The notes beneath the pieces are model-generated. The model was given only the letters and a program-made list of their open reading frames with translations, had not been told where the DNA came from and ran no database searches. A stretch of DNA of 39,710 nt from an uncultured Verrucomicrobiae bacterium (GTDB lineage Bacteria > Verrucomicrobiota > Verrucomicrobiia > Limisphaerales > J093): contig CALJWR010000363.1 in NCBI GenBank assembly GCA_937976685.1, positions 1 to 39,710 of the forward strand, given 5' to 3'. Positions 32,805-39,710 of the stretch are shown here, one piece after another (the first letter of the stretch is position 1; each line of letters starts with the position of its first letter). Both the position numbers and the translations under genes were made by a program.

Positions 32805-32818
32805 TTGAGTTGTGTCAA
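32805..32818 (+). promoter_or_regulatory. FNR/CRP-type box upstream of nrfH
   Basis: The sequence TTGAGTTGTGTCAA fits the FNR-family consensus core TTGA-N6-TCAA exactly, although positions 5 and 10 (G and G) differ from the T and A of the strict FNR site. It ends 76 bases before the nrfH ATG. For an activator centred near -41.5, transcription would begin near 32853, giving a leader of about 40 bases. Control of nitrite ammonification by an FNR-type regulator is well known, which supports the call. Confidence 0.5.
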
Positions 32819-32894
32819 GGCACCCGACCTGTTGAACTCGCAGAATGCAGCCCGCGATGCGAAGCGACAACCTGCGGCCAGCGCGCTCCCGAGC

Positions 32895-33356
32895 ATGAAA
32901 CTCCGAACCGCGGCCGGAATCATCTTGGGCACGGTCATGGGCCTCGCCTTCGGCGTGGTCGCTTTCACCTTCGTCTATGCCAAGGGCGCGTCGTATCTGA
33001 CCGACGATTCCGCCGCGTGCGCCAACTGCCACATCATGCGGGAGCAATACGACGGCTGGATCAACTCCAGCCACCGCAGCGTGGCGTCCTGCAATGATTG
33101 CCACACCCCGGACGGCCTGATCCCGAAATACTGGTCCAAGGCGCAGAACGGCTTCTGGCATTCCTTCTATTTCACCACCGGGAATCACCCGGACCCCATC
33201 CGCATCAACGAGCGCAACCGTCGCATCACCGAGGACGCCTGTCGCAAATGCCATGCGGACATCGTCCACGGCATCGAAGGGGTCGGACGGGGTGACGCGC
33301 CGGGCAACCGCGCCTCCTGCCTGCACTGTCATCGTAGCGTCGGCCACTTGCACTGA
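32895..33356 (+). CDS. nrfH: Cytochrome c nitrite reductase small subunit NrfH
   Basis: A 153-residue membrane-anchored tetraheme cytochrome of the NapC/NirT/NrfH family. A single N-terminal helix (about 7-28, AGIILGTVMGLAFGVVAFTF) anchors it in the cytoplasmic membrane. Four CXXCH heme sites follow at 42-46, 66-70, 116-120 and 142-146. The first is CANCHIM, with a Met two residues after the His as in known NrfH heme 1 (methionine ligation). NrfH takes electrons from menaquinol and passes them to NrfA. It overlaps nothing and is followed by nrfA six bases later, the standard nrfHA operon. Its ATG lacks a strong Shine-Dalgarno sequence. An FNR-like box lies upstream. Confidence 0.95.
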   Translation: MKLRTAAGIILGTVMGLAFGVVAFTFVYAKGASYLTDDSAACANCHIMREQYDGWINSSHRSVASCNDCHTPDGLIPKYWSKAQNGFWHSFYFTTGNHPDPIRINERNRRITEDACRKCHADIVHGIEGVGRGDAPGNRASCLHCHRSVGHLH

Positions 33357-33362
33357 ATCTCC

Positions 33363-34796
33363 ATGAAAACGGCACACTACCCACCCCAAGCACCTTGGCT
33401 CCCGCAACGCGGCGGCCAGATTGCCAAATTTGGCGCCGTGGTTGGCCTGGCTGCACTGGTTACCATCGCCGGCCTTGCCTTGCTCGTGAACATCATGGAG
33501 CGCAAGCAGGAGGCGAGGAATCCGTTCTTCCGTGTGGTCGAGTTGACCGATGACACGGATGATCCCGTCATCTGGGGCAAGAACTTCCCGCTTCAGTATG
33601 ACTCCTACCGCCGCACCGTGGACCAGGTGCGCACCCGTTACGGTGGCAGCGAAGCCGTGCCCCGCACGCCTACCGCGGTCGACCCACGCTCAATCGTCGC
33701 ACAGTCCAAACTGGAGGAAGACAGCCGCCTCAAGACGCTCTGGGCAGGCTTCCCATTTGCCCTCGACTTCCGCGAGGAGCGGGGCCACGCCTACATGCTC
33801 GATGACCAGACGTTCACCGGCCGCCAAGCACGACCGCAACCGGGCGCATGCCTCAACTGCCACTCCTCAAGCTACGTGGCGCACAAGCGCGCCGGAGACG
33901 GCGATCTCTTCAAAGGCTTCGAGAAAGTGAACGCGATGCCCTTCGCCGAGGCGCGCAAACTGGTGGAACATCCGGTCTCGTGCATTGATTGCCACCATCC
34001 TCAGACCATGCAACTGCGCATCACTCGACCCGCCTTCATGGAGGGCATCAAGGCCTTGAAAGCCAGCGAGGGGATGGCCGACTACGACGTGAATACCATG
34101 GCCACCCGGCAGGAGATGCGCAGCTTCGTCTGTGCTCAGTGTCACGTGGAGTACTATTTCAAGGGGCCAGAGCGCCGGTTGGTTTTCCCGTGGTCCAAGG
34201 GGCTCAAGGTCGAGGACATGCTCGCCTATTACGACGAGATCGGTTTTTCGGACTGGAAACACGCCGAGACCGGCTCGCCGCTCCTGAAGGCGCAGCACCC
34301 CGAGTTCGAACTCTGGCAGCAGGGCACCCATGCCCGATCTGGCGTGGCGTGTGCCGACTGCCACATGCCGTATGAGCGGGTTGGCGCCGCCAAGGTCAGC
34401 AACCACCACGTCCGCAGTCCGCTGCTGGATGTCAACAAGGCGTGCCAGACCTGTCACAAGTGGTCGGAAAAGGAACTGCTGGACCGCACCCATCTGATCC
34501 AGGACCGCACCCACACCTTGCGCGACCGCGCGATGGACGCCGTGGTGGACCTCATCGCCGACCTCAAGGCCGCCGTCGCCGCCGGCCGCACCGACCAAGA
34601 GCTGACCGAAGCGCGCGGGTTCCACCGCAAGGCGCAGTTTTACGTGGACTACGTGGAAGCGGAGAACTCGATGGGCTTCCACGCGCCCCAGGAAGCCGCG
34701 CGCATCCTCGGCGAAGCGATTGACTACGCACGCCAGGGCCAGAACGCGCTCCGCCGCCTGCCCGTGACGCCCGCGACTGCTGCCGTCGGACGCTGA
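33363..34796 (+). CDS. nrfA: Cytochrome c nitrite reductase NrfA (CXXCH heme-1 type)
   Basis: A 477-residue pentaheme enzyme reducing nitrite to ammonium with six electrons. Heme-binding sites are CLNCH (163-167), CIDCH (207-211), CAQCH (257-261), CADCH (330-334) and CQTCH (361-365). Around them are NrfA hallmarks: CAQCHVEYYF with the active-site Tyr, LLKAQHPEFELW with the active-site His, and NHHVRSPL. The first, catalytic heme site is CXXCH and not the CXXCK typical of E. coli-type enzymes. The N-terminus has an uncleaved-looking helix (about 22-44, KFGAVVGLAALVTIAGLALLV), so the enzyme may be membrane-anchored with its catalytic part in the periplasm. It follows nrfH by six bases. No heme-lyase genes of cytochrome c maturation are in view. 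Confidence 0.95.
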   Translation: MKTAHYPPQAPWLPQRGGQIAKFGAVVGLAALVTIAGLALLVNIMERKQEARNPFFRVVELTDDTDDPVIWGKNFPLQYDSYRRTVDQVRTRYGGSEAVPRTPTAVDPRSIVAQSKLEEDSRLKTLWAGFPFALDFREERGHAYMLDDQTFTGRQARPQPGACLNCHSSSYVAHKRAGDGDLFKGFEKVNAMPFAEARKLVEHPVSCIDCHHPQTMQLRITRPAFMEGIKALKASEGMADYDVNTMATRQEMRSFVCAQCHVEYYFKGPERRLVFPWSKGLKVEDMLAYYDEIGFSDWKHAETGSPLLKAQHPEFELWQQGTHARSGVACADCHMPYERVGAAKVSNHHVRSPLLDVNKACQTCHKWSEKELLDRTHLIQDRTHTLRDRAMDAVVDLIADLKAAVAAGRTDQELTEARGFHRKAQFYVDYVEAENSMGFHAPQEAARILGEAIDYARQGQNALRRLPVTPATAAVGR

Positions 34797-34822
34797 GGTG
34801 CACGCCAAGACCGGCGGGCAGA

Positions 34823-34844
34823 AAGCGCAGATCGCGCTGCGCTT
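34823..34844 (+). terminator. Hairpin after nrfHA (possible terminator)
   Basis: An 8-base-pair inverted repeat (AAGCGCAG and CTGCGCTT) with a six-base loop lies 27 bases after the nrfA stop. The stem is followed by TGCGGC and not by a U-run, so it is either a Rho-assisted 3' end or an mRNA-stabilising hairpin. A second stem (GACCGCCCC at 34944 with GGGGCGGTC at 34965) lies further along in the same 256-base gap. Confidence 0.4.
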
Positions 34845-35052
34845 GCGGCTGGAGGGACAACCACGCAGGCGTTACTGGCCTGGCGCTTGCAGATGGGGAG
34901 CGTGAACACGTTGAAGAACCCGCCGCAGTGGACCAGTAGCCGGGACCGCCCCCTGCGACACCACGGGGCGGTCTGTGGTGCCCGCATTCCTCGGGCCGTC
35001 CTTCGCTGCAAGTTGTTTGACGGTGCTGGCGATCTGCCGCTAGAACCCGCCG

Positions 35053-35757
35053 ATGAATGTTCCCTTCCGCTGCTTCGCCTCGCTGCTCGTGGGCTTGCTG
35101 ACGGTCACCCGCTGCCCCGCCAGCGAATGCCCACCCAACACGCTCTCAGACGCTGAGCGGGAGGCCGGCTGGCAGCTCCTGTTCGACGGGCAGACCACCC
35201 AGGGATGGCGCGGCTTCGGGAAGAAGGAGTTTCCGCGGACCGGCTGGATCGTCGAAGACGGCTGGCTCAAGCGGCGCGGCCCCGGCGGCGACATCATCAC
35301 GGAGGCGGAGTTCGATGACTTCGAGCTGGTGTTCGACTGGAAGATCGGGGCCGGTGCGAACAGCGGACTGAAATACTTCGTGGTGGGCGGGCGGCCCGGA
35401 GCCATCGGCCACGAATACCAGTTGCTCGACGACGGTGCCCAGCCCGCCCGCACGAACGACCTCCATCGCACGGCGACGTTTTACGACGTCCTGCCGCTCC
35501 AAGCCCTCGTGGGACCGAAACCGGCGGGCGAAGTGAATCAATCGCGCATCGTGGTGGCAGGTGACCGGGTGGAGCATTGGCTGAACGGCGTCTGCGTGTT
35601 GACCTACCAACTCGGTTCGCCGGAGGTCAAAGCAGCGGTGGCGCGGAGCAAATTCAAGGACGTCGCCGGCTTCGGCACCAAAGTCCGCGGCCATCTCCTG
35701 TTGCAGGACCACGGCGGCGAGGGGGCGTTTCGGAACCTCAAGGTGCGAGCGAAGTAA
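35053..35757 (+). CDS. Secreted DUF1080 (3-keto-disaccharide hydrolase-like) protein
   Basis: A 234-residue protein. A signal peptide (about 1-23, MNVPFRCFASLLVGLLTVTR) precedes a DUF1080 domain (about 36-232): GWQLLFDGQTTQGWRGFG, WIVEDGWLKRRGPGGDIIT, FDDFELVFDWKIGAGANSGL, GHEYQLLDD, VEHWLNGV and the C-terminal GHLLLQDHGGEGAFRNLKVR. DUF1080 belongs to the concanavalin-like fold, and some members split 3-keto-glycosides formed by sugar oxidation. They are expanded in Verrucomicrobiota and Planctomycetota. The protein is expected in the periplasm. Gfo/Idh/MocA oxidoreductases, one of which is in this window, are a usual partner, but it is not adjacent here. It stands 79 bases ahead of the YncE/phosphoesterase gene. 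Confidence 0.92.
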   Translation: MNVPFRCFASLLVGLLTVTRCPASECPPNTLSDAEREAGWQLLFDGQTTQGWRGFGKKEFPRTGWIVEDGWLKRRGPGGDIITEAEFDDFELVFDWKIGAGANSGLKYFVVGGRPGAIGHEYQLLDDGAQPARTNDLHRTATFYDVLPLQALVGPKPAGEVNQSRIVVAGDRVEHWLNGVCVLTYQLGSPEVKAAVARSKFKDVAGFGTKVRGHLLLQDHGGEGAFRNLKVRAK

Positions 35758-35775
35758 GGGGCGCGACTCCCAATC

Positions 35776-35821
35776 GTCACCTAGAATTTTCCGGGTGACG
35801 GCTTGCCGCGAGGAGTCACCC
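35776..35821 (+). promoter_or_regulatory. Overlapping hairpins just upstream of the phosphoesterase gene
   Basis: Three segments can pair in two mutually exclusive ways. GTCACC at 35776-35781 can pair with GGTGAC at 35794-35799, and the slightly longer GGGTGAC at 35793-35799 can pair with GTCACCC at 35815-35821. The block ends 15 bases before the ATG of the next gene. This could be an attenuator-like or translation-control switch, the 3' end of the DUF1080 transcript, or a protein-binding repeat. Confidence 0.35.
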
Positions 35822-35836
35822 CCCTAGACTCCCACC

Positions 35837-38557
35837 ATGAATTCAGAGTTTCGCTTCACCCTCGCGCCGTGCCTCGGCCGTCTGCTCGCCCATTTCTTGG
35901 TTGCCACTTTGCCCGCGCTCGCTGCTGACACCGAAACCGTCGGTCGCAAGGACGGCAACCGCACGGTCCTGCCCGTAAATCAGGTCGTCACGCCGCTGGG
36001 GAAACAGACCGATCTCGCCGGTCTGCGGCCACAGGCGATGGCGCTCTCACCCGATGGCCGCCGACTGGTCGTCTCCGGCAAGACGAGCGAACTCCTCGTG
36101 CTCGATCCGGCAACCGGGGGCATTTTGCAGCGGGTCCCTCTTCCCTCGGATAAGCAGAATGAACCTTTGCCGCCTACGGCCTCCGACAACATCCTGCAAC
36201 CGGATACCAAAGGGCAGGTGAGCTACACCGGCGTCATTTTCTCGCCGGACGGACGGCGCATCTTCCTGAGCAACGTCAACGGGAGCATCAAGGTGTTCTC
36301 GGTTGACGCTAATGGCTCGGTCTCGCCCTCGCATTCGCTGCCGCTGCCGCCGGCCGATGCGCCGCGGCGCAAAGAGGAAATCCCGGCGGGGCTGGCCCTC
36401 TCACCCGACGGTTCCCGCTTGTACGTTTGCGGCAATCTCTCCAACACGCTCCTTGAACTGGACGTCGCGACCGGCCGCGTGCTGCGCACCTTCGCGGTGG
36501 GCGTTGCGCCGTACGACGTGGTGCTGCTGGGCAACAAAGCGTATGTGAGCAATTGGGGCGGACGACGGCCCGGTTCGGGCGACCTTGTGGGTCCCGCCGG
36601 TCGCGGCACGCAGGTGCGGGTGGATCCGGTGATGCACATCGCGAGCGAAGGATCGGTCACCGTCGTCCAACTGAACGTGAGCGAACGAGCGGGAAGCGCG
36701 GATTTCGATATTCTGACCGGCCTGCACGCCTCCGCCCTCGCACTGTCACCGGATCGCCGCTGGCTGGTGTGCGCCAACGCGGCGGCGGACAATCTCAGTG
36801 TCATTGACACCCGGACCGACCGGGTGGCGGAAACGATCTGGGTGAAGCCCAGCCCCAGCGATCTGCTCGCGGCCTCGCCGAACGCGCTGGCCTTCTCGGC
36901 CGACGGCAAAACGCTCTACGTCGCCAACGGGACACAAAACGCCATCGCGGTGGTGGACTTCTCGCCGGCCCGCCAGCGCTCGAAGCTGCGGGGCCTTTTC
37001 CCGGTGGGGTGGTTTCCGGGCGCCTTGGTGCTGGACGCGCCCCGTCAACAGCTTTGTGTCGCCAACATCAAGGGACACCCGCTTCAACCGAAGCCCTATC
37101 GCGAGACAGGCGCCGCACCGGGCGCCGAAGGCTTCAACTCGCACCATTACCACGGCTCGCTTTCGCTCGTGCCGCTGCCGCGTCCACGCGACCTGGCCCG
37201 GATGTCGCAGACGGTGTACGACAATCTGCGTCAGGAACGCATCGCCGAGTCACTGAAGCCGCCCCGGCGCGGTCAGCCCGCGCGGGCGATCCCCGAGCGC
37301 ATCGGCGAACCGAGCCTCATCAAGCACGTGGTGTACGTGATCAAGGAGAACCGCACGTATGACCAGGTGCTGGGCGACCTGCGGGAGGGCCGGGGCGACC
37401 CGGGCCTGTGCATCTTCGGCGAACACGTCACGCCCAACCAGCACAAGCTCGCCCGGGAGTTCGTGCTGCTCGACAACACCTACTGTGCCGGCATTCTCAG
37501 CGCCGACGGCCATCAGTGGAGCACCACCGCCTTCGGCACCGACTACCTGGAAAGATCCTTCGCCGGGTGGCCGCGCAGCTATCCCGACGGCATGGGAGAA
37601 GATGAGGACGATGCGCTCGCCTATTCGCCCGCCGGCTTCATTTGGGACAACGCGCTGCGGAACAAGATCAGCATCCGCAACTACGGCGAGTTCATGGCCC
37701 CGAATGTCCGCTGGCGCGACGGGCGCAAGGGAACCCCCGACTTCCTGGCCTGTTACCGCACGTGGAAGGGCGAGAGCAACGAAGTGATCTTCGAAAGCTA
37801 CCCGATGATCCCCACCATCGCGCCCTTCTCACCGACCAACTACGTGGGCTGGGAGATGTCCGTCCCGGACCAGTACCGGGCGGATTTCATCATTCGTGAG
37901 TTGAGGGAGTTCGAGGCCCGGGGGGAATACCCGCAACTGGTGATCATCTGCCTGCCGCAGGACCACACCAGCGGCACCAGCCGCAACTGTCCGACCCCCG
38001 CCGCCACGGTCGCGGACAACGACCTCGCGTTCGGCCGGATCGTCGAGGCACTGAGCCACTCGCGTTTCTGGAAGGACATGGCGATCATCGGCATCGAAGA
38101 CGACCCGCAGGCGGGCTTCGATCACGTCAGCGGCTACCGCACGACGGCGTACATCGCGAGCCCGTACGCCAAACGCGGGGCCGTCGTCAGCACGCAGTAC
38201 AACACCACCAGCGTGCTGCGCACAATCGAGCAAATCCTCGGCCTGCCGCCGATGAACCAGTTCGACGCCAGCGCCACGCCGATGTTCGACTGCTTCTCCG
38301 ACACGCCGGACTTCGCGCCCTTCACGGCGGTGCCGAACAACGTACCGCTGGACGAGATGAATCCCGATCCCAAGGCCATCGCTGATCCGCAACTCCGGCG
38401 CGACGCGATCGTGTCCTCCCGCATGAACTTCCGCCAGGTGGACCGCGCGCCCGAGGGCGCGCTGAACCGGATCCTGTGGCGCGCCATGCGCGGCACCAAA
38501 GCCCCCTATCCGGACTGGGCGATTACCGTCCGGGGCGGCGACGACGACGATGACTGA
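35837..38557 (+). CDS. Secreted YncE-type beta-propeller / alkaline-phosphatase-like phosphoesterase
   Basis: A 906-residue bifunctional protein. After a signal peptide (about 1-31, ending FLVATLPALAAD) a seven-bladed YncE-like propeller runs over about 45-470, with repeated SPDGRRL motifs and NLSVIDTRTDRVAET. A phosphoesterase domain of the alkaline-phosphatase superfamily starts near residue 495 (HVVYVIKENRTYDQVLGD), followed by NTYCAGILSADGHQWSTTAFGTDY in two blocks, LVIICLPQDHTSGT, MAIIGIEDDPQAGFDHVSGYR and YNTTSVLRTIEQILGL. The N-terminal ENRTYD and the late D-D and D-H pairs are the expected metal ligands. Substrate (phosphate ester or phospholipid) is unknown. The C-terminus ends in a short poly-Asp run. 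This combination is common in Verrucomicrobiota and Acidobacteriota. It is expected in the periplasm or outside the cell. Confidence 0.9.
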   Translation: MNSEFRFTLAPCLGRLLAHFLVATLPALAADTETVGRKDGNRTVLPVNQVVTPLGKQTDLAGLRPQAMALSPDGRRLVVSGKTSELLVLDPATGGILQRVPLPSDKQNEPLPPTASDNILQPDTKGQVSYTGVIFSPDGRRIFLSNVNGSIKVFSVDANGSVSPSHSLPLPPADAPRRKEEIPAGLALSPDGSRLYVCGNLSNTLLELDVATGRVLRTFAVGVAPYDVVLLGNKAYVSNWGGRRPGSGDLVGPAGRGTQVRVDPVMHIASEGSVTVVQLNVSERAGSADFDILTGLHASALALSPDRRWLVCANAAADNLSVIDTRTDRVAETIWVKPSPSDLLAASPNALAFSADGKTLYVANGTQNAIAVVDFSPARQRSKLRGLFPVGWFPGALVLDAPRQQLCVANIKGHPLQPKPYRETGAAPGAEGFNSHHYHGSLSLVPLPRPRDLARMSQTVYDNLRQERIAESLKPPRRGQPARAIPERIGEPSLIKHVVYVIKENRTYDQVLGDLREGRGDPGLCIFGEHVTPNQHKLAREFVLLDNTYCAGILSADGHQWSTTAFGTDYLERSFAGWPRSYPDGMGEDEDDALAYSPAGFIWDNALRNKISIRNYGEFMAPNVRWRDGRKGTPDFLACYRTWKGESNEVIFESYPMIPTIAPFSPTNYVGWEMSVPDQYRADFIIRELREFEARGEYPQLVIICLPQDHTSGTSRNCPTPAATVADNDLAFGRIVEALSHSRFWKDMAIIGIEDDPQAGFDHVSGYRTTAYIASPYAKRGAVVSTQYNTTSVLRTIEQILGLPPMNQFDASATPMFDCFSDTPDFAPFTAVPNNVPLDEMNPDPKAIADPQLRRDAIVSSRMNFRQVDRAPEGALNRILWRAMRGTKAPYPDWAITVRGGDDDDD

Positions 38558-38560
38558 TCG

Positions 38561-38581
38561 CGCGGCGACGGGATCGCCGCG
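38561..38581 (+). terminator. GC-rich hairpin after the phosphoesterase gene
   Basis: A perfect 8-base-pair stem (CGCGGCGA and TCGCCGCG) with a five-base loop starts three bases after the phosphoesterase stop. The stem is followed by TTGGAGATT, only weakly U-rich, so it is a candidate transcript end without a full U-run. Confidence 0.4.
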
Positions 38582-38617
38582 TTGGAGATTGCCTCGGCCC
38601 GCAGCGTGAACTAAACC

Positions 38618-38635
38618 GGCCCGGTCATCCGGGCC
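38618..38635 (+). promoter_or_regulatory. Stem-loop abutting the start codon of the third prepilin gene
   Basis: GGCCCGG (38618-38624), loop TCAT, CCGGGCC (38629-38635): a perfect 7-base-pair, all-GC stem whose last base directly touches the ATG at 38636. It covers the place where a ribosome-binding site would lie. It could limit translation, or the gene could be translated in another way. Confidence 0.4.
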
Positions 38636-39292
38636 ATGAAGCGCGCGGCATTCACGTTGCTCGAGCTACTGGTTGTGGTGGCAGTGATCGCCATTCTCGC
38701 CAGCCTGCTCCTGCCTGCCTTGAGCCGGGCGAAGCTCCGCGTGCGCGATATCGCCTGCCTCAACAACCTGCGCCAGTGGGGCCTGGCCACGCAGCTCTAT
38801 GCGTCCGACCACGACGACTTCCTACCGCCCGACGGCACGCCCAATCCCTCAGCCAGCGCGACGAACACCGGCTGGTACGTGCTGCTGCCGCGGCAACTGG
38901 GACTGCCACGGTACCACGACCAACCGTGGCGAACCAATGCCGCCATCGAACCGGGTCGCTCGATCTTCATCTGTCCTGCGAACCCCCGGCGCAGCAACGG
39001 GCGAAACCTCTTCCACTACTGCCTCAACGAACACATCAACGGCACGGCCGAAGACAATCGTCCGGTCAAACTGAGCCATCTGGACGGCCTCCCGACCTTG
39101 GTCTGGCTCTTCGACTCCAAGAACTTGCCGGCTGTCGGCTACTGGAACTACGTGCATACGAACCTGCACGGCGGCGGGGCGCAGTTTGTTTTTCTCGATG
39201 GCCACGCCGCGCGTTTCCGGCAGGCGGACTACTGGAACTCGGCGACCGGCAAGGCCCGTACCAACCACCCCGCCCTGCGCTGGCTGCCGTGA
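38636..39292 (+). CDS. Prepilin-type protein, short form
   Basis: A 218-residue prepilin-type protein with a very short leader (MKRAA) before FTLLE (F6 to E10) and the helix [19 protein letters not shown]. The residue before the cleavage site is Ala5 and not the usual Gly; Ala is tolerated by some prepilin peptidases and is frequent in this group. After the helix come [21 protein letters not shown] and a C-terminal domain ending [13 protein letters not shown]. It is more distant from the two other prepilins in the window, sharing mainly the N-terminal helix, the CLNNL block and the DGH motif. It would be exposed at the cell surface or in the periplasm, function unknown. The ATG is preceded by a strong stem-loop and no clear Shine-Dalgarno sequence. 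Confidence 0.88.
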   Translation: MKRAAFTLLELLVVVAVIAILASLLLPALSRAKLRVRDIACLNNLRQWGLATQLYASDHDDFLPPDGTPNPSASATNTGWYVLLPRQLGLPRYHDQPWRTNAAIEPGRSIFICPANPRRSNGRNLFHYCLNEHINGTAEDNRPVKLSHLDGLPTLVWLFDSKNLPAVGYWNYVHTNLHGGGAQFVFLDGHAARFRQADYWNSATGKARTNHPALRWLP

Positions 39293-39518
39293 CTCCGTCG
39301 GTTGGACGGGGCGGCGGCCGACCAGTCGTTGGTCTTCGCACGGCATCGCTTCTCAGCGGTGCCCTGAACCGCTCCGTTGCGCCCGGACGGCCGCTCGCTC
39401 GAAATCGGTTTTACCCGTCCCCGACGACATGATAGCAACCGCGCGTGGTTTACCTCGCCCAGAAGATTGATGGCCGGGCGGCGTCCGGCTGGTTGATTTT
39501 GGTTGTCCCTCACCAAAC

Positions 39519-39710
39519 ATGAGCGCCGAAACGCAGCCCGCCGCACCGGCGCCGGCACCCGCCATCGCGACCGCTGCCGAACAGCAGCTCCTCGCCACCG
39601 AGGGCCTCGTCAAGGAGTACCGGGGTCGGCGCGTCGTGAACGGCGTCTCCATCCACGTCAACGCGGGTGAGGTCGTCGGCCTGCTCGGACCCAATGGGGC
39701 GGGCAAGACC
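39519..39710 (+). CDS. lptB: ABC transporter ATP-binding protein, LptB-like (N-terminal part)
   Basis: The first 64 codons of an ABC ATPase that runs off the right edge. An Ala/Pro-rich extension (about 1-22) precedes [20 protein letters not shown] and the Walker A motif [11 protein letters not shown] at the edge. The wording of the region before Walker A ([16 protein letters not shown], then [17 protein letters not shown]) fits LptB, which powers lipopolysaccharide export, but branched-chain amino-acid transporter ATPases look similar. The extension at the front is unusual for LptB. The 226 bases upstream of the ATG hold no recognisable gene. Confidence 0.75.
   Translation, partial: MSAETQPAAPAPAPAIATAAEQQLLATEGLVKEYRGRRVVNGVSIHVNAGEVVGLLGPNGAGKT

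Noticed and set aside
1-39710. CRISPR arrays, insertion sequences, prophage genes or rRNA
   Set aside because: No regularly spaced direct repeats, transposase or integrase motifs, phage structural genes or rRNA-like conserved sequence were found on either strand.

Overview
The window looks like a chromosomal segment of a high-GC member of the Verrucomicrobiota, probably close to the Pedosphaera/Limisphaera group. This is inferred from gene content, not from a marker gene. The clues are three prepilin-type proteins with a GFTL-type cleavage site and a late DGH motif, a large CRTAC1-like FG-GAP/ASPIC protein, DUF1080 and Gfo/Idh/MocA proteins, a DUF2934 protein, HPr kinase without nearby PTS genes, and weak use of Shine-Dalgarno sequences. 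Nothing looks like a prophage, insertion sequence, CRISPR array or defence island. Genes are densely packed on both strands.

Left part (1-7646): the start of a protein leaving the left edge; a two-gene minus-strand operon (3-hydroxyisobutyrate dehydrogenase family, then fumarylacetoacetate hydrolase family) that suggests sugar-acid or organic-acid turnover; a DUF4160 protein followed by a Leu-rich mini membrane protein; a 600-base stretch without a convincing gene; uvrC; a Gfo/Idh/MocA oxidoreductase with a strong UUCG-loop terminator; then, divergently, a thioredoxin-TPR protein and queD.

Middle (7743-18000): a 1258-residue secreted FG-GAP/ASPIC protein with a doubled architecture; deoC; a small DUF2934 protein; ldhA (D-lactate dehydrogenase); tRNA-Val(UAC) and tRNA-Ala(CGC) with a possibly truncated membrane protein between them; a spacer with three hairpin repeats; a prepilin-like protein; and an acyltransferase pair (OlsB-like GNAT plus PlsC-like) that fits ornithine-lipid synthesis.

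Right-middle (17987-31698): mfd and pyrF with overlapping divergent start codons, an uncharacterised protein with a CarD-like N-terminus, a tandem DUF2249 protein, a GH130 enzyme, proC with an AI-2E family transporter, a hotdog thioesterase, and a run of hprK, a YkgJ-type Cys-cluster protein, a tandem DUF2007 protein and a GlcD-like FAD oxidase.

Right end (31777-39710): a second prepilin-like protein (paralogue of the first), nrfHA for nitrite ammonification preceded by an FNR-like box, a DUF1080 protein, a YncE-propeller/phosphoesterase fusion, a third prepilin-like protein and the start of an lptB-type ABC ATPase. ldhA and nrfHA together suggest a facultatively or strictly anaerobic lifestyle.

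I found no clear, wholly new multigene system. The most interesting points are the nrfA with a CXXCH first heme site and a membrane anchor, an HPr kinase that has lost a conserved histidine through what could be one base change, the uncharacterised CarD-like protein beside pyrF, the tandem DUF2249 protein with a Cys tail, and several intergenic hairpins that may be regulatory.
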